Shown: positions 1 to 6,785, counted from the stretch's first letter. The stretch is 7,829 nucleotides of DNA from Actinomycetes bacterium (GCA_031268615.1 JAIRWZ010000062.1:1-7829); one strand, 5' to 3'. Translations and numbers: made by a program. Notes: generated by a model not told the origin, from the letters alone.

Positions 1-364
1 ATACGGGTATATCCTGGGCGTTAATTGCGTACAGCCCTGAGCGATACTGCTCTCCCACGTCGCCACCTTGCCGGTTGACCGCGGTTACGTCAATGCTGCG
101 CGCCCACAGGTCCAGCAAGGTCCATAGTGAGAGTTCGGCGGGATCATAGGCGACCCAGACGGCTTCGGCAGCGCCAGTCAGTCCCGCGCAGACCTGCGCA
201 TAGCTGGGGGAGGTAATACGCGAGTTGACATAGCCGGCAGCGGTGGCACGCACTCCGGGAAGGCTTGACAGGAAGGCTTGTGTTCCCCAAAAGCAGCCAC
301 CGGCCAGTATGAGTTCCGCTTCTCCGTCAGCTATCGGTCGCGGACGTTGTAGTGTTGTGGTCAT
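1..364 (-). CDS. msrA: Peptide-methionine (S)-S-oxide reductase MsrA, 3' end cut off by window edge
   Basis: This enzyme reduces the S epimer of methionine sulfoxide in proteins or as free amino acid, repairing oxidative damage in the cytoplasm. About 121 residues are visible. The catalytic motif GGCFWG sits at residues 22-27 with the nucleophile Cys24. The rest of the family pattern follows: AAGY (42-45), the segment ending AEAV with Glu67, and the NRQGGDVGEQYRS block (97-109) with Asp102 and Tyr107. Cys24, Glu67, Asp102 and the tyrosines match the known active site, so the enzyme should be functional. The usual TGHAEAV is TGAAEAV here, so the histidine is replaced by alanine. The start ATG (complement of 362-364) follows an AAAGGA ribosome-binding site with a 9-nt spacer. 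The gene runs off the left edge, so any fused MsrB domain or resolving cysteines cannot be seen. It is divergent from the NifU-domain gene. Confidence 0.93.
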   Translation of the reverse strand, partial: MTTTLQRPRPIADGEAELILAGGCFWGTQAFLSSLPGVRATAAGYVNSRITSPSYAQVCAGLTGAAEAVWVAYDPAELSLWTLLDLWARSIDVTAVNRQGGDVGEQYRSGLYAINAQDIPV

Positions 365-460
365 ATATGACCATCCTTTCCTCGTCATCTCATCGGTTCT
401 ATGAGGGCTGCCAACTGCGAAAAATCCAGAGATTTTCGGTCAAGCGTAAAACGACTTTTA

Positions 461-469
461 TGGTAGTAT
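461..469 (+). promoter_or_regulatory. Probable extended -10 promoter of the NifU-domain gene
   Basis: TGG followed by TAGTAT (464-469) fits an extended -10 element (TGn plus a 5/6 match to TATAAT). A second AT-rich candidate, TATACT, lies at 470-475. No good -35 box is visible 16-19 bp upstream, which extended -10 promoters tolerate. The expected start is about 40 nt before the ATG at 515. The motif TATGGTA recurs in the rpsA promoter. The rest of the 150-bp divergent region (365-514) must also hold the msrA promoter, which I could not place convincingly. Confidence 0.4.
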
Positions 470-514
470 TATACTTCTGATTTCAGTATTCGCATACGTT
501 AAAGGAGGCCGGAC

Positions 515-745
515 ATGGCTGTTGATAGTGTGAAGGTACGGGAAGTCATCGAGACCATTCGACCGAGGTTGCAGCAGGATGGCGGCGACATCGCCTACAA
601 AGGCGTTGAAGATGATGGCTCGGTGTTAGTGGAATTACAGGGCGCCTGTCGCGGTTGTCCTTTCGCGCAGTTGACGCTGGCCTCACAGGTTGAGTGCGTA
701 CTGAAAAATGAAATTCCTGAAATTACAAAGGTCGTACCGGTGTAG
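515..745 (+). CDS. Stand-alone NifU C-terminal-domain (Nfu-type) Fe-S cluster protein
   Basis: This is a 76-residue protein that is essentially one NifU C-terminal domain. That domain assembles or carries a 4Fe-4S cluster and hands it to target proteins in the cytoplasm. The family hallmarks are present: an N-terminal helix ending IRPRLQQDGGD (15-25), a central strand, then GACRGCPFAQLTL (43-55) with Cys45 and Cys48 forming the CxxC that usually bridges a cluster between two subunits, and a closing helix with EIPEI. It lacks the IscU-like and ferredoxin-like domains of full NifU, and its length matches short Nfu proteins of many Gram-positive bacteria. The start is well supported by AAGGAGG at 502-508, six nucleotides before the ATG. 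The lipoprotein gene begins 60 nt downstream on the same strand with no terminator between, so they may be co-transcribed. No cysteine desulfurase or other suf/isc gene is in view. Confidence 0.92.
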   Translation: MAVDSVKVREVIETIRPRLQQDGGDIAYKGVEDDGSVLVELQGACRGCPFAQLTLASQVECVLKNEIPEITKVVPV

Positions 746-805
746 GAAACGACGACGAGATTGGTACCCAAGGTCTTGTTTGTCCTAACAGAGGGGAGGA
801 ATGTG

Positions 806-2434
806 ATGAAGAAATCGAAGGTGCTGTTGTTGATGTTGGTGGTCGCTTTGGCGATGGGAGCCTGTGTCGGCTGTGGAAAGAAAGCCGCGGAGGATGGCGC
901 TCAGACCGGTGCGAAAAGTGATACGTTGACTATCGCTCTGGGCGGCAATGTATCAACGCTGGACCCGGCCTTCTGTTATGACTACACGAACAATCCGCCA
1001 GCCAACCAGATTACCGAAGGTCTGCTGTTCTATGACAACAACGACCAGTTACAACCCTTGCTGCTGGAAAAGTGGGAAGAGGTCGATTCGCTGACGTATG
1101 TGTATACCGTGCGCAGCAATGTAAACTTTTCAAACGGCAATCCGATGACGCTGGATGACGTGCTGTATTCCATAGAGCGCTATCGTAACCCCGACATCGC
1201 GTCCTACCTGCTGTGGATGTATGACAATGTCGATACTATTGAACAAACTGGCGACTGGGAATTCACCGTCAAACTGAAACAGGCTGACGCGTTGTGGAAA
1301 CACACCTTTGCTACGACCGCCGGCCATATCATGGAGAAGGAATTCAGTGAGCAGGCCGCTGACAATCTGGGTAAGCCGGGCACGGGTACGATGGGCACCG
1401 GCGCGTATGCGCTGGATAGCTGGGACGTAGGCAGCCAGCTGACGCTGAAGTACAACGAGAACTATTGGAATCGTGAGACCGCGGGCGTGCCGGACGTCAA
1501 GACCATTATCTTCCAGAACATCGAAGAGGACTCGACGCGTGTGTTGGCAGCTGCCTCCCGTCAGGTTGATATCAACGTGCAGACCCCGGTTGACATGGCC
1601 GGTGACATTGAGAAAGCTGAAGGTGTTGAGCTGCTGAAGCTCCCCTCTGCCGGGCTGACGTTTCTGGCGTTTAACAATCGCAAAGCTCCCTTTGATGATG
1701 TCAACGCCCGGCGTGCGGTGGCCAGTGCCATTGATGTCATAGAGCTGCAGAAAAATGTCATCAAGGACTACGGCGAAGCCACCAATTGGATGGCGCTGCC
1801 GCCGACCATGTTTACTTTTGAAAAGCCCAGCTGGGAAGCCTTTGAACCGACTATCAAAAAGTATGAGTACAATCTGGATGAGGCAAAAAAGTATCTGGCA
1901 GCGTCCAAATACCCGGATGGCTTTGAGGTTCGCTTAATGGTGGACTCGACTTCAACCTTCAATTCGCTGGCTTTGGCCCTGCAGCAATCTCTGGCCGAGC
2001 TGAATATCAAAGTCGAGCTGTGGAAGGTCCCCAATGTAGAGACGGTAGACTATCAGTTTGGCAAGGACATTAAGGACGGCGTACGCCCTTATGACATGGG
2101 CATTTATGAATGGTTCAGCGACTTTCCCGACCCATCGGGCGACTTGGTGCCGATATATATGTCAACCAATGCCGGGGAAGGTGGCAGTAACACCAGCGCC
2201 TATGACAACAAAGAGGTAGACAAACTGTTGCTGCAGCAAGCCGCGTCCATAGATGAAGTTGAGCGTACAAAGCTGATGCAAGATGCGATTAGCATCATTG
2301 CTGATGAAATGCCCATGTATATCATGGACCACCCGAACTACTTAGTTTCAAAATCTGATCGCGTGGAAGAACTGAACTTCAGCCCATTCTGGATTTGGAA
2401 TTTTTACGTGAGGGATATCAAACTGGCACAGTAA
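806..2434 (+). CDS. ABC transporter substrate-binding lipoprotein, peptide/nickel family (SBP_bac_5)
   Basis: This is a 542-residue extracytoplasmic solute-binding protein of the DppA/OppA/NikA superfamily. It captures a ligand, most often a short peptide, and delivers it to an ABC permease. The N-terminus is a lipoprotein signal: MKK, a hydrophobic stretch (about 5-18), then two candidate lipobox cysteines, Cys20 (AMGAC) and Cys23 (CVGC), followed by a charged, Ala/Gly-rich linker. The mature domain starts around LTIALGG with STLDPAF. It continues through ITEGLLFYD, LLLEKWE, the NFSNGNPMTLDDVLYSIER block typical of the family, TGAYALDSW, and the FNNRKAPFDDVNARRAVASAID region near the hinge. 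I chose ATG 806 because GGGGAGGA (793-800) lies 5 nt upstream and the signal peptide starts there. The frame is open back to TTG 761, and GTG 803 sits too close to the ribosome-binding site. No permease or ATPase genes accompany it here. The ligand cannot be told from sequence. Confidence 0.9.
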   Translation: MKKSKVLLLMLVVALAMGACVGCGKKAAEDGAQTGAKSDTLTIALGGNVSTLDPAFCYDYTNNPPANQITEGLLFYDNNDQLQPLLLEKWEEVDSLTYVYTVRSNVNFSNGNPMTLDDVLYSIERYRNPDIASYLLWMYDNVDTIEQTGDWEFTVKLKQADALWKHTFATTAGHIMEKEFSEQAADNLGKPGTGTMGTGAYALDSWDVGSQLTLKYNENYWNRETAGVPDVKTIIFQNIEEDSTRVLAAASRQVDINVQTPVDMAGDIEKAEGVELLKLPSAGLTFLAFNNRKAPFDDVNARRAVASAIDVIELQKNVIKDYGEATNWMALPPTMFTFEKPSWEAFEPTIKKYEYNLDEAKKYLAASKYPDGFEVRLMVDSTSTFNSLALALQQSLAELNIKVELWKVPNVETVDYQFGKDIKDGVRPYDMGIYEWFSDFPDPSGDLVPIYMSTNAGEGGSNTSAYDNKEVDKLLLQQAASIDEVERTKLMQDAISIIADEMPMYIMDHPNYLVSKSDRVEELNFSPFWIWNFYVRDIKLAQ

Positions 2435-2477
2435 GTCACAGGGGACACATGGCGGTGAATGGCCGGTTATAGACGGC

Positions 2478-2520
2478 GGGTATGGACCCCCGGTCAAGGC
2501 CGGGGGCAGGCTCAGTACCC
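2478..2520 (+). terminator. GC-rich hairpin after the lipoprotein gene, possible terminator or dispersed palindrome
   Basis: A perfect 7-bp stem CCCCCGG/CCGGGGG (2487-2493 with 2500-2506, loop TCAAGG) is enclosed by an outer 5-bp pairing GGGTA/TACCC (2478-2482 with 2516-2520) across an asymmetric internal loop. It starts 43 nt after the lipoprotein stop codon and ends before the rpsA promoter, the right place for a terminator. There is no run of T after the stem, so it is not a canonical intrinsic terminator. It could act with Rho, or it could be a member of a dispersed intergenic palindrome family. Confidence 0.35.
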
Positions 2521-2526
2521 ACTTCT

Positions 2527-2557
2527 TTGTGTCCTTGCGGTTTCAGTATGGTACAAT
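2527..2557 (+). promoter_or_regulatory. Probable rpsA operon promoter (extended -10)
   Basis: TATGGTACAAT contains an extended -10: TGG at 2549-2551, then TACAAT at 2552-2557 (5/6 match). A weak -35, TTGTGT (2527-2532), sits 19 bp upstream; TTGCGG (2535-2540) is too close at 11 bp. Transcription would begin near 2564, giving an rpsA leader of about 127 nt that starts almost exactly at the base of a hairpin. Confidence 0.5.
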
Positions 2558-2566
2558 GACGATTCC

Positions 2567-2589
2567 GCCACCGTCACAGGGACGGCGGC
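2567..2589 (+). other. Hairpin at the predicted 5' end of the rpsA leader
   Basis: CCGTC (2571-2575) pairs with GACGG (2581-2585) around the loop ACAGG. After one A/C mismatch, GCC (2567-2569) pairs with GGC (2587-2589). If transcription starts near 2564 this stem caps the mRNA 5' end, where it could stabilise the transcript or form part of a regulatory leader. This is structural inference only. Confidence 0.35.
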
Positions 2590-2666
2590 ACGAGCATGAG
2601 GTACGGCCCCGAAGTGCAGGTTTCTGGCATGTTGTTGACGATGCGCGCGCGCAAGGACGAAGCGAG

Positions 2667-2688
2667 GGGCCCCGCAAGAAAGGGGTCC
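2667..2688 (+). promoter_or_regulatory. Hairpin that would sequester the rpsA ribosome-binding site
   Basis: GGGCCCC (2667-2673) can pair with GGGGTCC (2682-2688), seven pairs with one G-U, around the loop GCAAGAAA. The 3' arm contains the GGGG core of the AAAGGGG Shine-Dalgarno sequence (2679-2685), which lies 5 nt before ATG 2691. Folding would hide the site from the ribosome. S1 represses its own translation in Escherichia coli, so an autoregulatory leader is plausible, but the E. coli operator has a different architecture and this link is inference. Confidence 0.4.
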
Positions 2689-2690
2689 GA

Positions 2691-4283
2691 ATGAGCGACC
2701 AGGGATTTAAGACCACTTTTGAGAAAGTGGAACTGAGCCAGGATGAAATGGAGCAGTTGGTTGACACAACCTTGACGAGTTTTGAAGATGGCGATTTGGT
2801 CAAGGGTACCATCGTTAAAATCGAACATGACGAGGTGCTAGTTGACATCGGTTATAAGTCCGAAGGAGTTATCCCCCTGCGCGAGCTGACGATTCGCAAG
2901 GATGCCGACCCATCCGAGCTGGTATCGGTTGGCGATGAAATCGAGGCGTTGGTCCTGCAGAAAGAGGACAAAGAAGGCCGTCTGATTTTGAGCAAGAAAC
3001 GCGCCGAATACGAGCGGGCATGGGTTGACGTAGAGCATTTGTTTGAAAGCGGCGAGATTGTCGAAGGCGAAGTCATTGAAATCGTCAAGGGCGGTCTGAT
3101 TGTTGACATCGGCTTGCGCGGCTTTCTGCCGGCGTCCTTGGTTGACCTGCGCCGCGTCAAGAATTTGCAGTCATTTCTGGGGGAGAAAATCGGCGCGCGC
3201 GTTATCGAGATGGACCGTCACCGCAACAACGTCGTGCTGTCGCGCCGCGTGATCTTGGAGGAAGGCCGCAAAGCTGACCGCGGTGAAATCTTATCGAAAC
3301 TGCAGGAGGGCATGATTTTGCCGGGCACGATTTCCTCGATTGTTGAGTTCGGCGCATTCGTGGACTTGGGCGGTATCGACGGGCTGGTTCACATCAGCGA
3401 ACTGTCCTGGGGCCACATAAATCATCCTTCCGAAATTGTCAAAGTTGGCGACCAGGTCGAGGTCAAGGTCCTGGATGTCAACGTGGCCCAGGAACGCATT
3501 TCGCTCGGCCTGAAACAGACCAGCGAGGACCCCTGGAAGGCGCTAATCGCGGACTTCCCGGTCAATAGCATTGTGGACGGCACCGTGACGAAACTGGTGC
3601 CCTTCGGCGTGTTCGTCGATTTGGGGCGCGGGGTCGAAGGCCTGGTACACATTTCCGAGATGGCGCGCGGACACGTCGAAACGGCTGACCAAGTCGTGGC
3701 GGTGGGCGACGACATCAAGGTGAAAGTGATGAACATCGACGACATACGGCGCCGGATTTCGCTGTCCATGCGCGCGGCCGCCGATGATTTGGGCTTTGAT
3801 ATTGACATTAAAAAACGGGACGGAGTGAGTGCGTCCATACCTGCAGCTGACGACGAACCTGCAGCTGACGATGAACCTGCGGCGGAAGCCGATACCGCCG
3901 ATACCGGGGACGCGGCGGCTGCTGCTAGCGACGCCGAGACCGATACCGGGGACGTGGCCGCCGAGGTTGCCGAGCCGGAAGCTACCGAGGTTGCCGGGAC
4001 CGCTGACGACGCTAAAGTTCTTGAGACCACTGACGACGCCGAGGCCGCTGCCGGGCTTGTCGCTGAAGCCGCCGAGCTTGCGGGGTCGGAAGCCGCCGAA
4101 GCTGCGGAAACCGCCGAGGTTGCTGTGGACATCGAAGCCGACCCAGTCGCCGAAGCTGACGCGGTTGCTGCCGAGGCTGACGCTATCGCTGACGCTGAAC
4201 AAGAGGTCAACGACGAGGTCAACGACGCGGAAGCCGCCGAGGTTGCTGCCGACCTTATCGAGGAAGCTGAAGATGCACTTTGA
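2691..4283 (+). CDS. rpsA: 30S ribosomal protein S1 with four S1 domains and long acidic Ala-rich tail
   Basis: This 530-residue protein binds mRNA at the 30S subunit and helps translation initiation. Four S1 (OB-fold) domains lie at about 33-103, 118-187, 205-276 and 290-361. Domains 3 and 4 are the most canonical, with FGAFVDLGGIDGLVHISELS (220-239) and FGVFVDLGRGVEGLVHISEM (305-324). Domain 1 carries HDEVLVDIGYKSEGVIP (46-62), and the 1-2 junction has KEDKEGRLILSKKRAEYERAW (91-111). These are hallmarks of four-domain S1 proteins and closely resemble actinobacterial RpsA. Residues ~377-530 are a low-complexity Ala/Asp/Glu/Val/Thr tail, strongly acidic, longer than I expect for the family. 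I chose ATG 2691 because AAAGGGG lies 5 nt upstream and the conserved domain starts shortly after. The open frame continues 54 codons further upstream, but that stretch overlaps the predicted promoter and has no S1-like content. No ispH or cmk neighbour is present. The stop codon lies inside metY. Confidence 0.93.
   Translation: MSDQGFKTTFEKVELSQDEMEQLVDTTLTSFEDGDLVKGTIVKIEHDEVLVDIGYKSEGVIPLRELTIRKDADPSELVSVGDEIEALVLQKEDKEGRLILSKKRAEYERAWVDVEHLFESGEIVEGEVIEIVKGGLIVDIGLRGFLPASLVDLRRVKNLQSFLGEKIGARVIEMDRHRNNVVLSRRVILEEGRKADRGEILSKLQEGMILPGTISSIVEFGAFVDLGGIDGLVHISELSWGHINHPSEIVKVGDQVEVKVLDVNVAQERISLGLKQTSEDPWKALIADFPVNSIVDGTVTKLVPFGVFVDLGRGVEGLVHISEMARGHVETADQVVAVGDDIKVKVMNIDDIRRRISLSMRAAADDLGFDIDIKKRDGVSASIPAADDEPAADDEPAAEADTADTGDAAAAASDAETDTGDVAAEVAEPEATEVAGTADDAKVLETTDDAEAAAGLVAEAAELAGSEAAEAAETAEVAVDIEADPVAEADAVAAEADAIADAEQEVNDEVNDAEAAEVAADLIEEAEDAL
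3840..3875 (+). repeat. 18-bp tandem duplication in the rpsA tail
   Basis: CCTGCAGCTGACGAYGAA occurs twice in tandem (3840-3857 and 3858-3875) with one C/T difference. It encodes PAADDE twice (residues 384-395) at the start of the acidic tail, with a third partial copy beginning at 3876. A 15-bp direct repeat, CCGATACCGGGGACG, follows at 3898-3912 and 3940-3954. The pattern suggests the tail grew by in-frame slippage or duplication. Confidence 0.8.
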
Positions 4284-5544
4284 TACGCTGGCAATTCATG
4301 CCGGACAAGAAGAACCGAATGATGGGCATGGCGCACGCGCCGTGCCCATTTACCAGACGACCTCTTTTGTATTCAGCGGCGCCGAGGACGGCGCTGCGCG
4401 TTTTGATTACACTGGCGAGGGCTTCACGTATTCGCGAACGGGCAACCCGACGAATCGTGTGTTTGAACAACGCGTGTGCGCGCTGGAAGGCGGCCACGGG
4501 GCGGTCGCGGTAGGCAGCGGGATTGCTGCGGTTGCCGTGGCGCTGGAAACGATTCTGACCCGTGGCGACCATCTGATTTCAGCCAACACTATCTACGGTG
4601 GAGCGTATGCTCTATTCACCGGTCTTTTCCCTGACGCCGGCATTGAGGTGACCTTTGTTGACCCCTCTGACCCGCAGAACTTTGCGGCTGCCCTGCGCCC
4701 AAACACTAAGGCGATATTTTTCGAGACTTTGGGTAACCCTTCGTCGAACGTCACCGATATAGAGGCGGTCGCGACCATCGCTCACGAGCAGGGCGTGCCC
4801 CTCGTTGTGGACAATACTTTCGCTACGCCCTTCTGCTTGCGACCCATTGAACAGGGCGCCGATGTTGTCCTGCATTCTGCCACAAAATACATGGGGGGCC
4901 ATGGCACGACCATTGGCGGCGTCATTGTGGACAGCGGGAACTTTGACTGGACGCGGGCGGACCGCTACCCACGCCTGAATCAGCCGGACAACTCTAACAG
5001 GGGACTGGTCTTCACCGAAGCCTTCGGCAAAGACGCCTACCTCAACCGCGCCCGGTGGGTCATCGTGCGTGACCGCGGGCAACACCTTTCGCCGTTTAAC
5101 GCCTTCCTGCTATTGCAGGGACTGGAAACGCTGCCTTTGCGCATGCAGCGCCATATTGACAACACAGCTGCGGTATTGGACGTACTCACTTCGCACCCGT
5201 CCGTTGAAGCAGTGCGACACCCGGCCTTGCCAGACAGTCCCGACCATGCGCTGTATGAGAAGTATTTCCCCCGCGGCGGCGGCGCGGTGTTTACCTTCGA
5301 GGTGCGCGGCGGCAAAGAGGCGGCCTTTGCGGTCATTAACGCGCTGGATTTGTTCAGCGTTCTGGTCAATGTGGCCGACATGAAATCGCTGGTCACGCAC
5401 CCATCCACCACGACGCACAGCTCGATGACGCTCGCGCAACAACGCGCTGCCGGGATTAAGGAGAACAGTATTCGTCTGTCGATTGGCTGCGAGGACGCGC
5501 GTGACCTTGTGGCTGATTTGGCGCAGGCTCTGGATATACTGTGA
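4273..5544 (+). CDS. metY: O-acetylhomoserine sulfhydrylase (MetY-type, Cys/Met metabolism PLP enzyme)
   Basis: This 423-residue PLP enzyme of the cystathionine gamma-synthase fold most likely makes L-homocysteine from O-acetylhomoserine and sulfide, the direct sulfhydrylation route to methionine. It has the MetY opening [10 protein letters not shown] (3-12), YSRTGNPTN (53-61; Tyr and Arg reach the neighbouring subunit's PLP phosphate in this fold), the VVDNTFATP segment with Asp180, and [16 protein letters not shown] (201-216), where Lys205 should form the Schiff base. [39 protein letters not shown] and IRLSIGCED with Arg401 (substrate carboxylate) follow. The long insert after the lysine ([15 protein letters not shown]) and the length fit MetY better than MetB or MetC. 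ATG 4273 lies 11 nt inside the end of rpsA. GAGGA (4260-4264) stands 8 nt upstream, so translation is probably coupled to rpsA. O-succinylhomoserine or cysteine as substrate cannot be excluded from sequence. Confidence 0.92.
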   Translation: MHFDTLAIHAGQEEPNDGHGARAVPIYQTTSFVFSGAEDGAARFDYTGEGFTYSRTGNPTNRVFEQRVCALEGGHGAVAVGSGIAAVAVALETILTRGDHLISANTIYGGAYALFTGLFPDAGIEVTFVDPSDPQNFAAALRPNTKAIFFETLGNPSSNVTDIEAVATIAHEQGVPLVVDNTFATPFCLRPIEQGADVVLHSATKYMGGHGTTIGGVIVDSGNFDWTRADRYPRLNQPDNSNRGLVFTEAFGKDAYLNRARWVIVRDRGQHLSPFNAFLLLQGLETLPLRMQRHIDNTAAVLDVLTSHPSVEAVRHPALPDSPDHALYEKYFPRGGGAVFTFEVRGGKEAAFAVINALDLFSVLVNVADMKSLVTHPSTTTHSSMTLAQQRAAGIKENSIRLSIGCEDARDLVADLAQALDIL

Positions 5545-5571
5545 ACCAGAGGTACGTGGGCCGGGGCAGCT

Positions 5572-6768
5572 ATGTATGATTTTGACACCGTAATCGACCG
5601 CCGGGACAGCTGTTCGCTGAAATGGGACAGCGCGGAGCGGCGCGGCATGCCCGCCGACGTTTTGCCGATGTGGGTAGCTGACATGGACTTTGCTGCACCG
5701 CCAGTCGTCACCCGCGCGTTGGCGCGTGTGGCGCAGTTCGGAGTGTTTGGCTATTCCGAGGCTGATGAGCATTTTTGCGAGAGCGTCCATTCCTGGTTTT
5801 TGCGCCGATTCAGCTGGGACGTCAGTGAACGCTGGCAGGTTTTGGTACCGGGAGTCGTGCCCGCACTGTATCTGGCGGTACAGGCATATACGGAACCGGG
5901 AGACGCTGTCCTGATTCAGTCGCCCGTCTATTACCCTTTTCGCGAAGCCATTCATGACACCGGGCGAGTTGTGGCCAGTAATCCTCTGCGTGGTGCGTCG
6001 GTGGCAGGGGAGCCGGAATCCGAGGGTGGCAATCCCTATACCATCGACTTTGATGATTTTGAGGCGAAGGCTGCCGACCCGCGCGTGAAGCTGTTTATTT
6101 TGTGCAATCCGCATAATCCGGTTGGGCGCGTGTGGACGGCGGATGAGCTGCGACGCATGGGTGAGATTTGTCTGAAACATAAGGTCATCGTCGTTGCTGA
6201 TGAGATTCATGCCGACTTCGTTTTTCCTGGCTACCAGCATACGGTCTTTGCGCAGCTCTCTGATGAGCTGGCGGATAATTGCGTCATTGCCACCGCGCCG
6301 TCAAAGACCTTCAATCTGGCTGGTTTGCAGTTGGCCACTGTCTTTATTCCCAATGAGAAGCTGCGACGTCGCTACCTGCGCGCCTTTCGCGCGTCCGGCC
6401 TGTCCCAACCGGGACTGATGGGGATTGTTGCTTGCAGGGCTGCCTATGAGGGAGGCGAAGACTGGCTGGAAGAGCTGTTGGTCTACCTGCAGGGGAATTT
6501 TGACTATCTGGACGAGCGTTTGCGCGCCGAAATTCCGGCTATCAAACTGGTAGCGCCAGAAGGCAGCTATCTGGCGTGGCTGGATTGTCGTGAGATGAGC
6601 TTGGGACATCGCGAGCTGGATGATTTCATGGTCAAGGAAGCCAGGCTCTGGCTGGATGGCGGGACGATGTTCGGACCGGAAGGGGCAGGATTTCAGCGCA
6701 TGAACCTGGCGTGCCCCCGCGCCACGTTGTCCGAAGCCCTGGACCGCCTGACCACCGCCACAAGGTAA
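5572..6768 (+). CDS. patB: MalY/PatB-type C-S lyase (cystathionine beta-lyase), PLP fold type I
   Basis: This 398-residue aminotransferase-fold enzyme belongs to the MalY/PatB branch. Its members cleave the C-S bond of cystathionine, giving homocysteine, pyruvate and ammonia, and often act on cysteine or other S-conjugates. Family marks are KWDS (17-20), LPMWVADMDFAAP (31-43), FGYSEA (59-64), LVPGVVPALYLAVQAYTEPGD (91-111), SPVYYPF (117-123), CNPHNPVGRVW (178-188), VADEIHADFVFPG with Asp210, and TAPSKTFNLAGLQ, where Lys245 binds PLP. Length matches the family (about 390). The frame has no other start near ATG 5572. The ribosome-binding site is weak (GGGG about 5 nt upstream), so coupling to metY, whose stop is only 27 nt before, may aid translation. 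Context with metY supports a role in homocysteine, methionine or cysteine metabolism. A regulatory role like that of E. coli MalY on MalT is possible but not suggested by the neighbours. The symbol is assigned by family only. Confidence 0.88.
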   Translation: MYDFDTVIDRRDSCSLKWDSAERRGMPADVLPMWVADMDFAAPPVVTRALARVAQFGVFGYSEADEHFCESVHSWFLRRFSWDVSERWQVLVPGVVPALYLAVQAYTEPGDAVLIQSPVYYPFREAIHDTGRVVASNPLRGASVAGEPESEGGNPYTIDFDDFEAKAADPRVKLFILCNPHNPVGRVWTADELRRMGEICLKHKVIVVADEIHADFVFPGYQHTVFAQLSDELADNCVIATAPSKTFNLAGLQLATVFIPNEKLRRRYLRAFRASGLSQPGLMGIVACRAAYEGGEDWLEELLVYLQGNFDYLDERLRAEIPAIKLVAPEGSYLAWLDCREMSLGHRELDDFMVKEARLWLDGGTMFGPEGAGFQRMNLACPRATLSEALDRLTTATR

Positions 6769-6785
6769 AACGCCACACCCCGTCA

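Noticed and set aside
761..805. TTG 761 or GTG 803 as start of the binding protein
   Set aside because: The signal peptide and ribosome-binding site place the start at ATG 806. GTG 803 is only 2 nt from the GGAGGA and the TTG extension would disrupt the lipoprotein signal.
2529..2690. N-terminal extension of rpsA to an upstream in-frame start
   Set aside because: The extension overlaps the predicted promoter and leader hairpin, shows no S1-family sequence, and ATG 2691 has a proper ribosome-binding site.
3422..4336. Long open frames on the minus strand opposite the rpsA tail (Ser/Ala-rich and Gly/Phe-rich)
   Set aside because: They mirror the biased codons of the Ala/Asp/Glu tail, have low-complexity content and no ribosome-binding site, and match no family I know.
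5110..6240. Long minus-strand open frame opposite metY and patB
   Set aside because: It spans two convincingly coding genes on the other strand, resembles no family, and is explained by codon-position GC bias.
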